Assembly: GCA_016928395.1 (NCBI GenBank) | Contig: JAFGKV010000312.1 | Coordinates: forward strand, 1 to 29,951 | Length of the DNA stretch: 29,951 nt | Direction: 5' to 3' | DNA from: Candidatus Fermentibacterota bacterium | GTDB lineage: Bacteria > JAFGKV01 | Shown here: in pieces, positions 1 through 8,900 of the stretch | How positions within the stretch are numbered: the stretch's first letter is position 1 | Layout of the letters: each line of letters starts with the position of its first letter | Position numbers and translations under genes: made by a program | Notes under the pieces: model-generated | What the model saw: only the letters and a program-made list of their open reading frames with translations | What the model was told of the DNA's origin: nothing | Databases searched by the model: none

Positions 1-507
1 GACCTGTTCCACCTGGAACGTGTAGGCCTTCAGTTCCGAAGGAAGGATCAGATCGAGCTTCAGGTTGCTCTGGGCCAGCAGGTCTAGATTCTCGACGAGG
101 AAGTAGTGCCACCCCTGGCAGGAGAATACACTGTCCGTCTCGCGGAGTACTTTGGTCTCCTCCTCCTTCCCGGGCTCTTGCCGGAAGATGACGTAGTCAT
201 CGCCTTCCCTCCGCAGCCCCTCGCGGGATCCGCGAACGAGATCCTCAAACAGATAGGTTGGCATGGCAACGCTCAGCGAGTAGTCACTCTCCATGGTGGC
301 GATCAACTCACCCTCCGGCGAGAGGTACTCGGTCAGCGAGTGGAGGATCCGCTCCCCCTCAAACGTCGCCGTATGCCTTTCCCGATACGCCAGCTCCCCC
401 CCCTTGCCCCGGGCCTCACTCCAGTAGATGTCTTCTCGAGGCGCGGCCATGGCCGCCGCGGCGATTAACATGGCCACGAACACGATACGCCAGGTATTCC
501 CGTTCAT
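1..507 (-). CDS. Secreted protein of unknown function, C-terminus cut by window edge
   Basis: This reading frame is open from the ATG at 507 to the left edge (169 codons, no stop seen), so the C-terminus is missing. The start is well supported by a GGAGG ribosome site a few bases upstream. The first ~21 residues form a Sec signal peptide: a short polar N-terminus, a hydrophobic core (IVFVAMLIAAAAMA) and small residues before Ala-Pro. The mature part is charged and rich in beta-type segments, with a YSEAR-like start and a repeated pattern of acidic/basic stretches. I recognise no named domain, but single-domain periplasmic or outer-membrane-associated proteins of this size are common. It lies 188 bases downstream of the heptose adenylyltransferase on the same strand and may be separately transcribed. 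Confidence 0.72.
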   Translation of the reverse strand, partial: MNGNTWRIVFVAMLIAAAAMAAPREDIYWSEARGKGGELAYRERHTATFEGERILHSLTEYLSPEGELIATMESDYSLSVAMPTYLFEDLVRGSREGLRREGDDYVIFRQEPGKEEETKVLRETDSVFSCQGWHYFLVENLDLLAQSNLKLDLILPSELKAYTFQVEQV

Positions 508-695
508 TTCCTACCTCCCATGGTCATAGTCAGTGTTGGATTGATCTGCTGCTTTGCCTGCTTCTGTCCGTCCGGACTTCTGCAAGTTTCGTTCCGAGAC
601 AGGGCCGGGTCCAGGTGTGCTTCGATGGCGCATGACAGTTCGAGCAACGCTCGAGGCCGTGATTCTCACTGCCGATCCCCGCTGGGCCTCCTCCT

Positions 696-1178
696 TCAGC
701 CCAGGTGACGGATCGTATCCAGGAGGCTGCTGGTGGATCGGTTCTCTACCAAGGGGATGATCACCACGCGACCACCCGACGCCTCCACCACCTCACGGCC
801 GACCACGCGGTCGGGACTCCAGTCTCCGCCTTTGACTAGGATGTTGGGCCTCAACAAGGTTATGATCTCCAGGGGCGTATCCTCCGCAAAGGCGGCTACG
901 CGGTCCACCCACCGAAGGGCGGCCAACGTCTCGGCCCTTTCCTCCAAGGTCACTACAGGGCGGGATAGTCCCTTCAGCCGCCTGACCGAGTCATCGCTGT
1001 TAAGGGCAACCAGCAGCGTATCCCCCAGCTTCGCCGCCGCCTCCAGAAGGCGCACGTGGCCGATGTGCAGGATATCGAAACAGCCATTGGTGAATACCAG
1101 AGTGCGGCCGCGAACCCGCAGCGCTTCCCGCCAGCAGGCCAGATCGGCCCTATCCCAGAGTTTCATCTTGTTGCACAT
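696..1178 (-). CDS. rfaE2: D-glycero-beta-D-manno-heptose 1-phosphate adenylyltransferase
   Basis: This is a cytidylyltransferase-fold enzyme of 160 residues, matching the C-terminal half of bifunctional HldE. It transfers AMP from ATP to heptose 1-phosphate, giving the ADP-heptose used for LPS inner core. The nucleotide-binding signature FTNGCFDILHIGHV is complete at residues ~29-42. The family's GGDW motif (VKGGDWSPDRVVGRE) and a C-terminal ENRSTSSLLDTI segment, equivalent to the usual STT motif, are both present. The ATG at 1178 overlaps the kinase gene upstream by 29 bases. A second in-frame ATG at 1166 would shorten this overlap, and neither has a clear ribosome site. The close coupling to the kinase supports the function. 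In E. coli both activities sit in one polypeptide; here they are two genes. Confidence 0.93.
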   Translation of the reverse strand: MCNKMKLWDRADLACWREALRVRGRTLVFTNGCFDILHIGHVRLLEAAAKLGDTLLVALNSDDSVRRLKGLSRPVVTLEERAETLAALRWVDRVAAFAEDTPLEIITLLRPNILVKGGDWSPDRVVGREVVEASGGRVVIIPLVENRSTSSLLDTIRHLG

Positions 1179-2151
1179 CGTGTTCTAGCTCTGCGACGGA
1201 TACCGGTTGGGTGCCTATCTTTGACACGCATATGCCGGCGGCAGCATTGGCCATGTAGGCAGCCTCCCACGGGTGGGCGCCGCACGCCAGGGCCAATGCC
1301 ATGACGGCTACCGCGGTGTCGCCAGCGCCCGATACGTCGTACACTTCCCGGGCTTTGCTGGGGATGTGCCGTATCGCGCGCCCGGGGCCGAACAGCGTCA
1401 TTCCCCGTTCCCCACGGGTGATGAGCAGCAGGTCCGCATGCATACGCCTGCGTAGAGTCGTGCCTGCCGCCACGAGCTGGTTCTCATCCCGGATGGCGAT
1501 GCCCAGAAATCGTTCCACTTCGCTCTGATTTGGTTTCAGGAGCGTCACGTGGCGGTAGGAGTGAAAGTTCTCCAGCTTGGGATCCACGGCCACGGGAATG
1601 CCACGCTCATGGCTCCATTGTATGAGCGTCTCGATGACCCGAGGAGTCAGCACTCCCTTGTTATAGTCTTCCATGATGAGAGCATCTGCCTCGCCCATTC
1701 TCGCCCTGGCCGTTTCCAGCAGCCGCTCCTGATCGCGCGTGGATGCCGCGCTGGTTGATTCCCGGTCCATACGGACCAGTTGCTGCGAATGGGCCACAAT
1801 CCGGCACTTGACGGTCGTGTCACGGCCTTCCCCCACTATCAGCCCATCGGCTTTGATGCCGCGGGCGAGCAGGACCTCGCGCAGGGTCGCTCCCTCTGGA
1901 TCGTCACCCCGAAGGCCCAGGCTCATGGCGGTGCCGCCCATGGCACTGACATTGGCGGCTACATTGCCCGCCCCTCCCGGCCGGAATTCCTCCCTGTCGA
2001 CCACCAAAATGGGAACGGGTGCCTCCGGGCTCACTCTGTGTACGGTACCCCAGACATACTTGTCGAGCATGTAGTCGCCCGTGACCAGCACCCTGGCTCC
2101 CTGCATCCTCTGGATGCATGCGAGCAACCTCCGTCGTCGAAGCCGCGTCAT
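1150..2151 (-). CDS. rfaE1: D-glycero-beta-D-manno-heptose-7-phosphate kinase
   Basis: This is a PfkB/ribokinase-family sugar kinase (333 residues) that phosphorylates heptose 7-phosphate at C1 in ADP-heptose synthesis. It carries the substrate-binding signature GGAGNVAANVS at residues 59-69 and the anion-hole/catalytic motif DVSGAGDT at 272-279, with Asp278 as the expected base. The N-terminal segment VTGDYMLDKYVWGTVHRVSPEAPVP is typical of the HldE kinase domain and separates it from other PfkB kinases. I chose the ATG at 2151 because the upstream lipoprotein stops at 2153, leaving one base between stop and start. The longer in-frame extension to 2232 would run inside that gene. It overlaps the adenylyltransferase downstream, so the two are translationally coupled. 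The gene implies an LPS-bearing outer membrane. Confidence 0.93.
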   Translation of the reverse strand: MTRLRRRRLLACIQRMQGARVLVTGDYMLDKYVWGTVHRVSPEAPVPILVVDREEFRPGGAGNVAANVSAMGGTAMSLGLRGDDPEGATLREVLLARGIKADGLIVGEGRDTTVKCRIVAHSQQLVRMDRESTSAASTRDQERLLETARARMGEADALIMEDYNKGVLTPRVIETLIQWSHERGIPVAVDPKLENFHSYRHVTLLKPNQSEVERFLGIAIRDENQLVAAGTTLRRRMHADLLLITRGERGMTLFGPGRAIRHIPSKAREVYDVSGAGDTAVAVMALALACGAHPWEAAYMANAAAGICVSKIGTQPVSVAELEHDVQQDETLG

Positions 2152-2152
2152 C

Positions 2153-2944
2153 TCACGAACCCTCGCCTCTCTCTTCGTGTATCGTAAGCCACGGCCCCAG
2201 AGTTGGCCCCGGGGAAGCGCCGCCGTGACCAAAGCGCCAGCGGATTGCGGCCGTCAGCGCGCCGGCCCAATCCATCCGTAGAAAAACCCGTGCCTCTCGG
2301 GGCGTGGCAAACGGGCTTTCGCATGCCCAGTATACATCGTTCGTGCCCCGGGGCATGGGCATCTCATCCAGCATGAGCACGACTTCACCCGGAGACGGCA
2401 GGAGACCGGTGTGCCGCGAACCGATGGGTGTCGCGAACCGGGCCTGCGCGCCGGAATCCCGCACTACCCGGAGGACGCCTGCAGTGGCTGATCCGACCAC
2501 CATCATGGACGTGCCGGCCTGCGTGGCGCGGCGCGCCAGCTCGATGCGCAAGGACTCTGCCGGAGCCCACCAGGCAACCAGCCCGTCAGCGTAGCCCGGC
2601 CCGGGGTCATCAAAACCCAGCCAGATCCCCCCGTGTGACCCCTCCGATGTGGTGCGCAACGCCTGGAGCATCGGTCGTCCAAGGCCCACGACAATGCTGT
2701 CACCCCGGGCCTTTAGAGTTCGTAGCAGGCGCCGGGCGTCATCTTGCGTTGAGACTCCGTACAGGCTGAGCGTCACGCCGGCCAGTTCGCGGGCAACGGC
2801 ATCCGCCGTCTCCAGGCGGATACCCTCGGGCGGCACTGCGCCCACGACCCACACCACCGCGATTTCCTTTGCAGCGTCAGGGGCTGGTTCGTTTCCACAT
2901 CCTGCGAGGAATGCGACCAGCACCCCCGTGATGACCTCTCTCAT
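2153..2944 (-). CDS. Putative lipoprotein, possibly periplasmic-binding-protein-like
   Basis: The 263-residue product begins with a short hydrophobic signal ending in the lipobox LAGC, with Cys16 as the predicted lipidation site, so it is probably exported and membrane-anchored. The rest alternates beta strands and helices, with segments such as IAVVWVVG, IVVGLGRPMLQAL, GGIWLGFDDPG and SMMVVGSATAG. That pattern resembles a type I periplasmic-binding fold like that of PF04392-type ABC substrate-binding lipoproteins, but I see no diagnostic signature, so the family call is weak. A TGAGGA ribosome site lies 5 bases before the ATG. The stop is one base from the heptose kinase start, so it probably leads the kinase/adenylyltransferase operon. 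No transporter permease or ATPase is nearby. A role in envelope assembly is only a guess from context. Confidence 0.7.
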   Translation of the reverse strand: MREVITGVLVAFLAGCGNEPAPDAAKEIAVVWVVGAVPPEGIRLETADAVARELAGVTLSLYGVSTQDDARRLLRTLKARGDSIVVGLGRPMLQALRTTSEGSHGGIWLGFDDPGPGYADGLVAWWAPAESLRIELARRATQAGTSMMVVGSATAGVLRVVRDSGAQARFATPIGSRHTGLLPSPGEVVLMLDEMPMPRGTNDVYWACESPFATPREARVFLRMDWAGALTAAIRWRFGHGGASPGPTLGPWLTIHEERGEGS

Positions 2945-3311
2945 GGTGTCCTCAGTGGCGCCAGGTATCTAGATTCGGGGTTCAGGTATGGTCCCGCGAC
3001 GCACGGCGCTATCGGCTGTCGGCTATCGGCTGTCAGCTATCGGCCATCGGCCATCGGCCATCTTTCCGAGTGCCCAGAGTGCCGACTGCCTGCCCCTCCC
3101 CCGCCATTCAGTTCGTTCATCGCTTCATCCATCATGCCGTTTTCGACATTGGTCGACTGAGCGGTTACAGCAGAGCAAGGAAGAGGGAATCCAGTGAACC
3201 GGCAAGGGCACCGATGGTTGCAGCCAGCCGGCGAGTCCGGTATTGTGCCCCGCAAGGGACATCGTATCAGATCCTCATGTCGACGAGTTGGCTTCCCTGT
3301 GAGGTAGTACA
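2945..3311. other. Divergent intergenic region with repeats
   Basis: This gap separates the minus-strand lipoprotein operon from the plus-strand dihydrouridine synthase, so it should hold both promoters. I could not pick convincing -35/-10 pairs. Around 2970-2985 it reads, on the minus strand, as a GAACCCC-type word that recurs at 8990 and 14657. It then contains the heptamer tract listed separately, and a CATCC/TTCATC-rich stretch (about 3105-3140) whose complement resembles the GGATGAATGG-type runs near 23470 and 26520. No protein-coding frame here looks real. Confidence 0.6.
3007..3062. repeat. Heptamer tandem repeat, CYRTCGG type, eight units
   Basis: Read in steps of seven bases the tract is CTATCGG, CTGTCGG, CTATCGG, CTGTCAG, CTATCGG, CCATCGG, CCATCGG, CCATCTT. 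The seven-base period is exact with no indels, and only positions 2, 3 and 6 vary until the last unit decays. It lies between divergent genes, about 250 bases upstream of the dihydrouridine synthase start. It is the first of several 7-base-period tracts in this window and resembles in kind the heptameric STRR sequences known from filamentous cyanobacteria, although the unit differs. Confidence 0.9.
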
Positions 3312-4319
3312 GTGCAGACACTCACTATCGGGCCCGTGACTGTTCCCGGCGCGGTGATCATGGCGCCCATGGCCGGCGTTGGCAACTCAGTATTCCGCCA
3401 GATTGCCAGGGAGCAGGGCGCCGGCATGGTCGTCACTCCGCTGATCAGTGCCGAAGGCGTGGTGCGAGGCGACGGCAAAACCCTCGACCTGGCTGTGGTC
3501 CGACCGGAGGAACAGCCCTGTGCGGTGCAGATCTTCGGCGATGATCCCATGGTCATGGCCCGTTCCGCCAGGTTTCTGGAAGCACAGGGGGCGCAGCTCA
3601 TAGATATCAATGCCGGATGTCCTTCCAAGAGAGTCACGGCCTGTGGGGCGGGAGTGCGACTGCTGCGTGACATGGAGCGACTCTACGCGGTGGCGGCGGC
3701 CGTGGTGCAGGCGGTATCGATACCAGTGACCGCAAAGACGCGCCTGGGGTGGAGTCACACGGATGTGGCGGTGATCCCGGCCGTGCAGGCACTGACCCGC
3801 GCCGGGATTGCCGCCATTGCGATTCACGCCCGGTTCAAGGGTGACGGACCATCGACGCCGGCCCAGTGGGAATGGATTGGCGCCGCTGTCTCCGAGACCT
3901 CGTGCCCCGTGATCGGCAACGGAGGCATCATGCGGCCCGAGGATGCCAGAGACATGATCCAGGCCACCGGATGCGCGGGCGTCATGGTCGGCAGGGCTGC
4001 GGTGGGGCGGCCCTGGCTCCTTGGCCTGTGCCAGCGCTCCATCGACGGTGAGGAACCGGTTGAAGACCCTCCCTTGGAGGAACGCCTTGAGGTCGGTCTT
4101 CGCCACCTCGCGCTGCAAGCGGAACTCGATCCGCCCGGGCGCATGGTCCACCTCACGGCGGGAGCCATGGCGGCGTATCTCAGGGGTTTTCCCCATGCGC
4201 GGGCCCAACGGTACGCCCTGATGCACGGGCGAAGCTACGAGGAGCTTGAGGCCATGATGAGAAGCGCGGGAAGGACAAGCCCGGAGGGGGCGGAAGTCCG
4301 GGGAGTGGGCCTCCCGTAG
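3312..4319 (+). CDS. dusB: tRNA-dihydrouridine synthase (DusB-like)
   Basis: This FMN-dependent TIM-barrel enzyme (335 residues) reduces uridines in tRNA D-loops using NADPH. The N-terminal flavin-site segment MAPMAGVGNSVFR (residues 17-29) corresponds to the usual APMAGVTDxxFR, with GNS in place of TD plus one. The catalytic cysteine lies in INAGCPSKRV at Cys103, where the family has NxGCP. The barrel continues with TAKTRLGW, IAIHARFKGD, VIGNGGI and GVMVGRAAVGRPWL, all standard for Dus proteins. Translation most likely starts at the GTG at 3312, with GAGGT 6-7 bases upstream. The C-terminal helical domain is present but ends in a low-complexity tail. It is convergent with the membrane protein gene downstream, with only 27 bases between the stops. 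The DusB assignment is by overall similarity; DusA or DusC is less likely. Confidence 0.93.
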   Translation: MQTLTIGPVTVPGAVIMAPMAGVGNSVFRQIAREQGAGMVVTPLISAEGVVRGDGKTLDLAVVRPEEQPCAVQIFGDDPMVMARSARFLEAQGAQLIDINAGCPSKRVTACGAGVRLLRDMERLYAVAAAVVQAVSIPVTAKTRLGWSHTDVAVIPAVQALTRAGIAAIAIHARFKGDGPSTPAQWEWIGAAVSETSCPVIGNGGIMRPEDARDMIQATGCAGVMVGRAAVGRPWLLGLCQRSIDGEEPVEDPPLEERLEVGLRHLALQAELDPPGRMVHLTAGAMAAYLRGFPHARAQRYALMHGRSYEELEAMMRSAGRTSPEGAEVRGVGLP

Positions 4320-4346
4320 ACCATGTGCGGGACCTGGTATGCCGGG

Positions 4347-6098
4347 CTACGGAAGCTCGTAGTATGCAGTGAATCGAAGATCGCCGGGTACGGGTGTGTC
4401 ATCGGCGTATCGCGAACCGCCGACATAGCGATCCTCCAGAGTGAACCAGGTGCTCACCGGCGCACCCTCCGGCACGACCGCCACCCGTACATAGTAGCTT
4501 CGGTTTTCCGAGTCCCATTGGGGCGCGAAGGTGAACCCGGTATGGGGCCGGTCACCCGGCGCAGGATACGGGACTCGGGCGATGGCCAAGGGCTCAGGGA
4601 TGAGGGGGCTTTCCAAGAGCTGGAACTCAAGAACTCTCCGCGGCGAGTGCCGCGCCGGGGTGAAATACAGCTCGATCCTTGTCAACCCGGACTTCCGGGC
4701 GATGAACGACTGGCCTGTGCTGGGACCGCCGTACACCATCGTCCCCTGATCTTGATAGGCGTCGACCCCCAGGCCCGGGTAGAGTCGCGCGGCGTATGTG
4801 GGGCGGATCACTGCCGCCAAGGCGTACACATTCGTGCCGATCATGACCACGAGTACTGTCGCACCGATCACAATGCGTATCCGCTGTCTGCGTACTGGGG
4901 AGAGAAGCATGGCGAGGCCGATGCCGCCCAGAGGCGCATAGAGCCCGATGAGCAGTCCCAGATAGCGGCCTTGAGGGTCAAACTGCGCGAGATTGCCCTT
5001 CACGTATCCCAGCACCCCGATGCCCGCCGCCGCGGCGACAAAGAAGCTTCCGGGGGGGACCTTTCGCTTCACGAGCACCAGGATCAAGCCGGCGGCAATA
5101 AGCAAAGAGATCAGATCGAAGACATCGATCAGGCGAGCAGGAGCATAGAGATCGGCCCACCCGAAGCGCGCCCAGAATGAGTTCTTGGAATGCAGCGCCA
5201 GAGTCGTCAGACCCGCCCGAGAAAGAAACGGACGATCCACCTTCACCAGTTGCCCCCCAAGGTGACGCAAGGCCAGTAGCGACGGCCCGGGCGAGAGCAC
5301 CAGCATCCATGCCATGCCCAGCACTGCAGGTGCCGCGATTTGACCGGCCATCTGCAGGCGGTGACCCTTCTCTCGCCACACAAGGAAGGCTGCCGGCAGG
5401 TACAGAAAGACGAGAGTCGAGCGCACGGCAAACCCGGCAATCAGCAGGATGCCAAGCATGCGCATTCCCTGTGGAGTGACTGAATCGGCGAGATAGAGCC
5501 TTACCATTCGGTGTGCGGCGAGGGTAGCCGCCAGCACGGCCAAGGGCAGGGGATCGATGGCCGCATGGGAGAAGATAAATGTGGGCGTGAGGCCAAATAC
5601 CGCCACACCGAGAAAGGGCCCGAGAATCGAGCCCGGCATCAGCAATCTGGCGGTTCGCCACACGACGATCAGGGTGAGGGCACCAAGCAGTACCGATATG
5701 CCGCGCACCCCCCGGAGAAACGAGGCGCCGCGGAACCGGTCTGCGGGTATCCCTCCCGCGTGTTGGTACCGCGCCACCTCTGCCGAGACGCCGCCGAATG
5801 GGTTTGCCTCGATCTCAGGCTGGAGGTGTCTCACCGGTGAGAACACCAAACCCATGAGCGCGAAGTACGCCGGTGGGTGCAACTTGGCGTTCAGGGTTAC
5901 GCCGGGGAATAGCGGCTGGGTGTGGGGAGTCGGCACGCGGCGCATCGTGGCGACGGTGAGGGCCGTGGACACCGTGGAGGGTTCGTCGGGGCTCTCCCAC
6001 AGGGGGACTATCAGCACATAGGCCGCGCCCAGCGCGAGAAAGGCGGCAAGCAGCACGGCCACGAGCAGGACGGGCTGCCTAGTGCTCACGGCTGACAT
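4347..6098 (-). CDS. Polytopic membrane protein, GT-C/DUF2142-like, with C-terminal beta domain
   Basis: The 583-residue protein has about ten hydrophobic segments between residues 8 and ~440. After the first one comes an extracytoplasmic loop with PLWESPDEP (residues 32-40), an acidic motif in the place where GT-C glycosyltransferases and DUF2142 proteins carry their conserved Asp/Glu. The last ~130 residues are not membrane-like. They begin near a GQSFIARKSGLTRIELYF segment and look like a beta-sandwich ligand-binding domain. Likely work is transfer of a sugar from a polyprenyl-linked donor on the outer face of the inner membrane; this is inference and the substrate is unknown. The start at 6098 overlaps the paralogous upstream gene by 20 bases. 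The two share layout, loop motif and C-terminal domain, so they arose by duplication. Confidence 0.75.
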   Translation of the reverse strand: MSAVSTRQPVLLVAVLLAAFLALGAAYVLIVPLWESPDEPSTVSTALTVATMRRVPTPHTQPLFPGVTLNAKLHPPAYFALMGLVFSPVRHLQPEIEANPFGGVSAEVARYQHAGGIPADRFRGASFLRGVRGISVLLGALTLIVVWRTARLLMPGSILGPFLGVAVFGLTPTFIFSHAAIDPLPLAVLAATLAAHRMVRLYLADSVTPQGMRMLGILLIAGFAVRSTLVFLYLPAAFLVWREKGHRLQMAGQIAAPAVLGMAWMLVLSPGPSLLALRHLGGQLVKVDRPFLSRAGLTTLALHSKNSFWARFGWADLYAPARLIDVFDLISLLIAAGLILVLVKRKVPPGSFFVAAAAGIGVLGYVKGNLAQFDPQGRYLGLLIGLYAPLGGIGLAMLLSPVRRQRIRIVIGATVLVVMIGTNVYALAAVIRPTYAARLYPGLGVDAYQDQGTMVYGGPSTGQSFIARKSGLTRIELYFTPARHSPRRVLEFQLLESPLIPEPLAIARVPYPAPGDRPHTGFTFAPQWDSENRSYYVRVAVVPEGAPVSTWFTLEDRYVGGSRYADDTPVPGDLRFTAYYELP

Positions 6099-7872
6099 CT
6101 TCCTGGTCTCGATCGTGGGTCAGGTGGTACGTGGCGAATCGGAGATTGCCCCGGCCGGGAATGCGGGCACCGTGAGGGCAGTCGCCCTCGAGGGAATAGA
6201 ACAGTTGAAGGCGACCACGCACCATGCCCGAAGCTTCCACACGGATCATATAGCTTCGACCTCGTGAATCCGGTATGGCCGGGAAGTCCAGGAACAGGTA
6301 GCGGCCGTCTCGAATCTCGGCTCCGGATATCGTTCGTGACGCAACCAGCTCCCGACTCGCCCGATCCATCAGCGAGAGGACAACGGTTCCCTTCACGGGC
6401 AGCCCGTGGGTTGCGGGAACGATGCCCACCCTGGTGAGATTGTGTCGCGACGAGACAAACGCCTGTCGTTCAGGAAGGCCTGAACCCAGGGAAGGTGTGA
6501 GGTCGACACCTTCGCAGCAAGATGTTCCCACGATTAAGTCCAATGGCTCCTCGCCATAGGCTTCGGGCATGACAATCCCAAGAACATAGACGGCGCCGCA
6601 CAGCGCCACAGCCCACGCAGCCACCCGGGCAGGCCTCGGTGCCAGGTACGCCCGCATGCCGATGGCACCCAGGAGCGAGAGTGCAGCGATAGCCGGAAAG
6701 GTATGGCGCCCCTGGGCCTGGCCGGAGTGTTGGAGATTGCCGACAAACGCCACCAGAGTCGCTGTCACTAAGAGGAGCGCGATCCAGCCAACCCGTCGCA
6801 TCTGGCGAGATCTAACCAGCACCGCACCAATTCCCATGACCAGCGTCACCGTACACGTCCAGTAGGCTAGGCGAACCCACGGATGAACCGGCACATTCAT
6901 CCATCCGAAACGGCCCCAGAATGATTCCCATGCCAGGGGTATCGTGGACAGAGGCTGAAATCTGACCGCGTGCACCACGACCCGCCGCCCCACCACGTGG
7001 ATGATTCTATGCCCCATATCGGGCGTCAGCAGCATCACGAATCCAACTGCCAGGATCATCGGCAGCGCATACAAGACAAGGTGGAGCAGCCTTCTGCCTA
7101 TTCGCTGTGTACCCACCACAGGTGCAACCACACTACCTGCCACGGCCAGCGGAAGCAGGTTGAACTTGATCGAGACCGCCAGCATCGAAATGACCCCGAC
7201 GAGGAGAAACCGAAGGCGCGAGGGCCGGCGAGCGACCTCCATCCAGAGAAAGAGGATGAGAGCCCCCGCAGCCATGGCCAAGGAGTCATTGGAGATCGCG
7301 GTGCCGATGAACATCACCTGCGGCACGGCCCACATCATGGCCACCGCGGTACCCGACAAGTCGGGGTCCTGCGGTCTGGCCACCGTGCAGGCATGTCCCA
7401 CGAGGAGTCCGCACAGCAGGAGGAACAGGAGGCTCAAGGCGCGCAAGCCCCGGGGAAGGATCACGTCTCCCCAGTTGTAGAAACGCCACGGCTCGTCCCA
7501 ACATGCGACGTCCTCCATCGTGCCGAAATCAAGCCCATTGAGACTCCCGAAGAAACGACTGGCCGCGGCCGCGACCACGTAGTATACCGGAGGTTGGGAC
7601 GATTCCGCCTTGAGGTTCTGGGGAAGCTCGGATACCCCGTGGGTCAGGGTGTAGAGGCCGTACTTGCGGACATAGGCGACATTGGCCAGATGGTACGGCT
7701 CGTCTGGCGCCTCCCACAGGGGAACGACGAAGAGATAGGCGGTTCCCATCGTGGCCCCAAGAAGCAGCTCAGGCCAGAGGCGCCGTAGCGTGAGCCGCCA
7801 GGGCGCGGCCTTGGAACCTCCGCCGGGGGTCTGCTTCCGGGCGGCCGTGGGGTGCCTGCCGGCTTCATTCAT
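6079..7872 (-). CDS. Polytopic membrane protein, GT-C/DUF2142-like, paralogue of the next gene
   Basis: The 597-residue product has a basic cytoplasmic N-terminus, about ten membrane spans and a C-terminal beta-rich domain of ~130 residues. Its first outer loop carries PLWEAPDEPYH (residues 51-61), nearly identical to the loop in the downstream paralogue, and is followed by SSQPPVYYVV. A TAISNDSLAMAAGALILFLW span is typical of DUF2142/GT39-like proteins. The C-terminal part (from about RQAFVSSRHNLTRVGI) aligns in pattern with the paralogue's tail. I took the ATG at 7872, which overlaps the DUF72 stop by eight bases with GGGAGA upstream. An in-frame ATG 39 bases further upstream lies deeper inside the DUF72 gene. 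Predicted role: glycan or lipid-linked sugar transfer at the inner membrane, acceptor unknown. Confidence 0.75.
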   Translation of the reverse strand: MNEAGRHPTAARKQTPGGGSKAAPWRLTLRRLWPELLLGATMGTAYLFVVPLWEAPDEPYHLANVAYVRKYGLYTLTHGVSELPQNLKAESSQPPVYYVVAAAASRFFGSLNGLDFGTMEDVACWDEPWRFYNWGDVILPRGLRALSLLFLLLCGLLVGHACTVARPQDPDLSGTAVAMMWAVPQVMFIGTAISNDSLAMAAGALILFLWMEVARRPSRLRFLLVGVISMLAVSIKFNLLPLAVAGSVVAPVVGTQRIGRRLLHLVLYALPMILAVGFVMLLTPDMGHRIIHVVGRRVVVHAVRFQPLSTIPLAWESFWGRFGWMNVPVHPWVRLAYWTCTVTLVMGIGAVLVRSRQMRRVGWIALLLVTATLVAFVGNLQHSGQAQGRHTFPAIAALSLLGAIGMRAYLAPRPARVAAWAVALCGAVYVLGIVMPEAYGEEPLDLIVGTSCCEGVDLTPSLGSGLPERQAFVSSRHNLTRVGIVPATHGLPVKGTVVLSLMDRASRELVASRTISGAEIRDGRYLFLDFPAIPDSRGRSYMIRVEASGMVRGRLQLFYSLEGDCPHGARIPGRGNLRFATYHLTHDRDQEDVSREH

Positions 7873-8683
7873 CGAAGAGGTCTCCCTGCTCGGGACCAGA
7901 CTTTTGGCCAAGAAGACGCTTCATGAGCAGGGCATTGCGGGCCGCATGACCCGCGTGGCAGTTATTGAAGAACACGAAGACTTTGGCGGCGCGCTGCCTG
8001 AGAGTGCGAATCCGGTCGACCCACGGACGGAGTTCATCCTCCCGGTAGGCATAGTGATAGCGCTCCTCGGCGCCGCCACCCCACCACGAAGCGGCATTGC
8101 GCCCGTGGAAGCGCACGTAGCCCTTGTCGCCAGTCAGGAAGGCCTCGGAGGGCATCAGGCCCGGCAGTTCAGGCTCGTCTACCGAGCAGAAGTACAGCCC
8201 GTTGGCCTGGAGGAAGCCCAAGACCCCGGGTGTCGCCCAGCCGGCATTACGGAACTCCACGAACAACTGGGATCGCCTGAAATGGTGGGAGAGCAGCAGA
8301 AGGTGTTCCCGGGTTTCCTTGGCATTGCGGAACGACCACGGGAACTGGGCGAGGACGCCGGCCAGTTTGCCCCGCTCCTCCAGCGGCGCAACGGACTTCT
8401 TGAACTGGTCGATATTCGCCTGCAGCCCGGTACGGTCATGGGTGATGCTTCGGTGCAGCTTGACGGTAAAGAGGAAGCCCAAAGGAGTACGATCGGCCAT
8501 GCGGGCACACATCGTCGGATGGAGGATCTTGTAGTAGGTGCTGTTTATCTCCACGCAGTCGAAGAACCGGACATAGTAGTCAAGCATCTTAGAGTCGGGC
8601 AGATCGGCCGGGTAGAAGGGGCCGCGCCAGTCCTTGAAGCTGTAGCCAGATGTGCCGATTCTCAGCTCGGCGAGTTCATCCAC
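7865..8683 (-). CDS. DUF72 family protein (YecE-like)
   Basis: This 272-residue protein matches the DUF72 TIM-barrel family. It has the conserved N-terminal IGTSGYSFKDWRGPFYP (residues 8-24), the VEINSTYYKI segment and LGFLFTVKLHRSITHDR. A central LAQFPWSFRN and a C-terminal FVFFNNCHAGHAARNAL complete the pattern. The biochemical function of DUF72 is not established, so none is assigned. Translation probably starts at the GTG at 8683, with GAGGTG about seven bases upstream; the ATG two bases inside is out of frame. The stop overlaps the start of the membrane protein downstream, so the three genes 8683 to 4347 form a transcription unit. The functional link to the glycosyltransferase-like proteins is unknown. 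Upstream is a 700-base gap with repeats. Confidence 0.92.
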   Translation of the reverse strand: MDELAELRIGTSGYSFKDWRGPFYPADLPDSKMLDYYVRFFDCVEINSTYYKILHPTMCARMADRTPLGFLFTVKLHRSITHDRTGLQANIDQFKKSVAPLEERGKLAGVLAQFPWSFRNAKETREHLLLLSHHFRRSQLFVEFRNAGWATPGVLGFLQANGLYFCSVDEPELPGLMPSEAFLTGDKGYVRFHGRNAASWWGGGAEERYHYAYREDELRPWVDRIRTLRQRAAKVFVFFNNCHAGHAARNALLMKRLLGQKSGPEQGDLFDE

Positions 8684-8900
8684 GGTGTCGCACCTCGTTG
8701 CCTGGGCAGGCGCTCAGGGTTCACGGTAGCAGGGTTCGGGAGCGAGGTTGACGCTGAGAAACAAGTGTTCCATCCCGAATTCCGACTACCTGCGCAGTCA
8801 CCGCCAGTTTATCCCCGGTGCCGCCATCAGGCAACACCCGGTAGGGGAGTGGGCATGATAACGAGCGCAGCAAGGCGGGGCACTGCCAGCGACGCGAACC

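Noticed and set aside
4323-5180. Plus-strand open frame of 285 codons following the dihydrouridine synthase
   Set aside because: It lies antisense to a membrane protein gene; the translation is charged and repetitive without domains.
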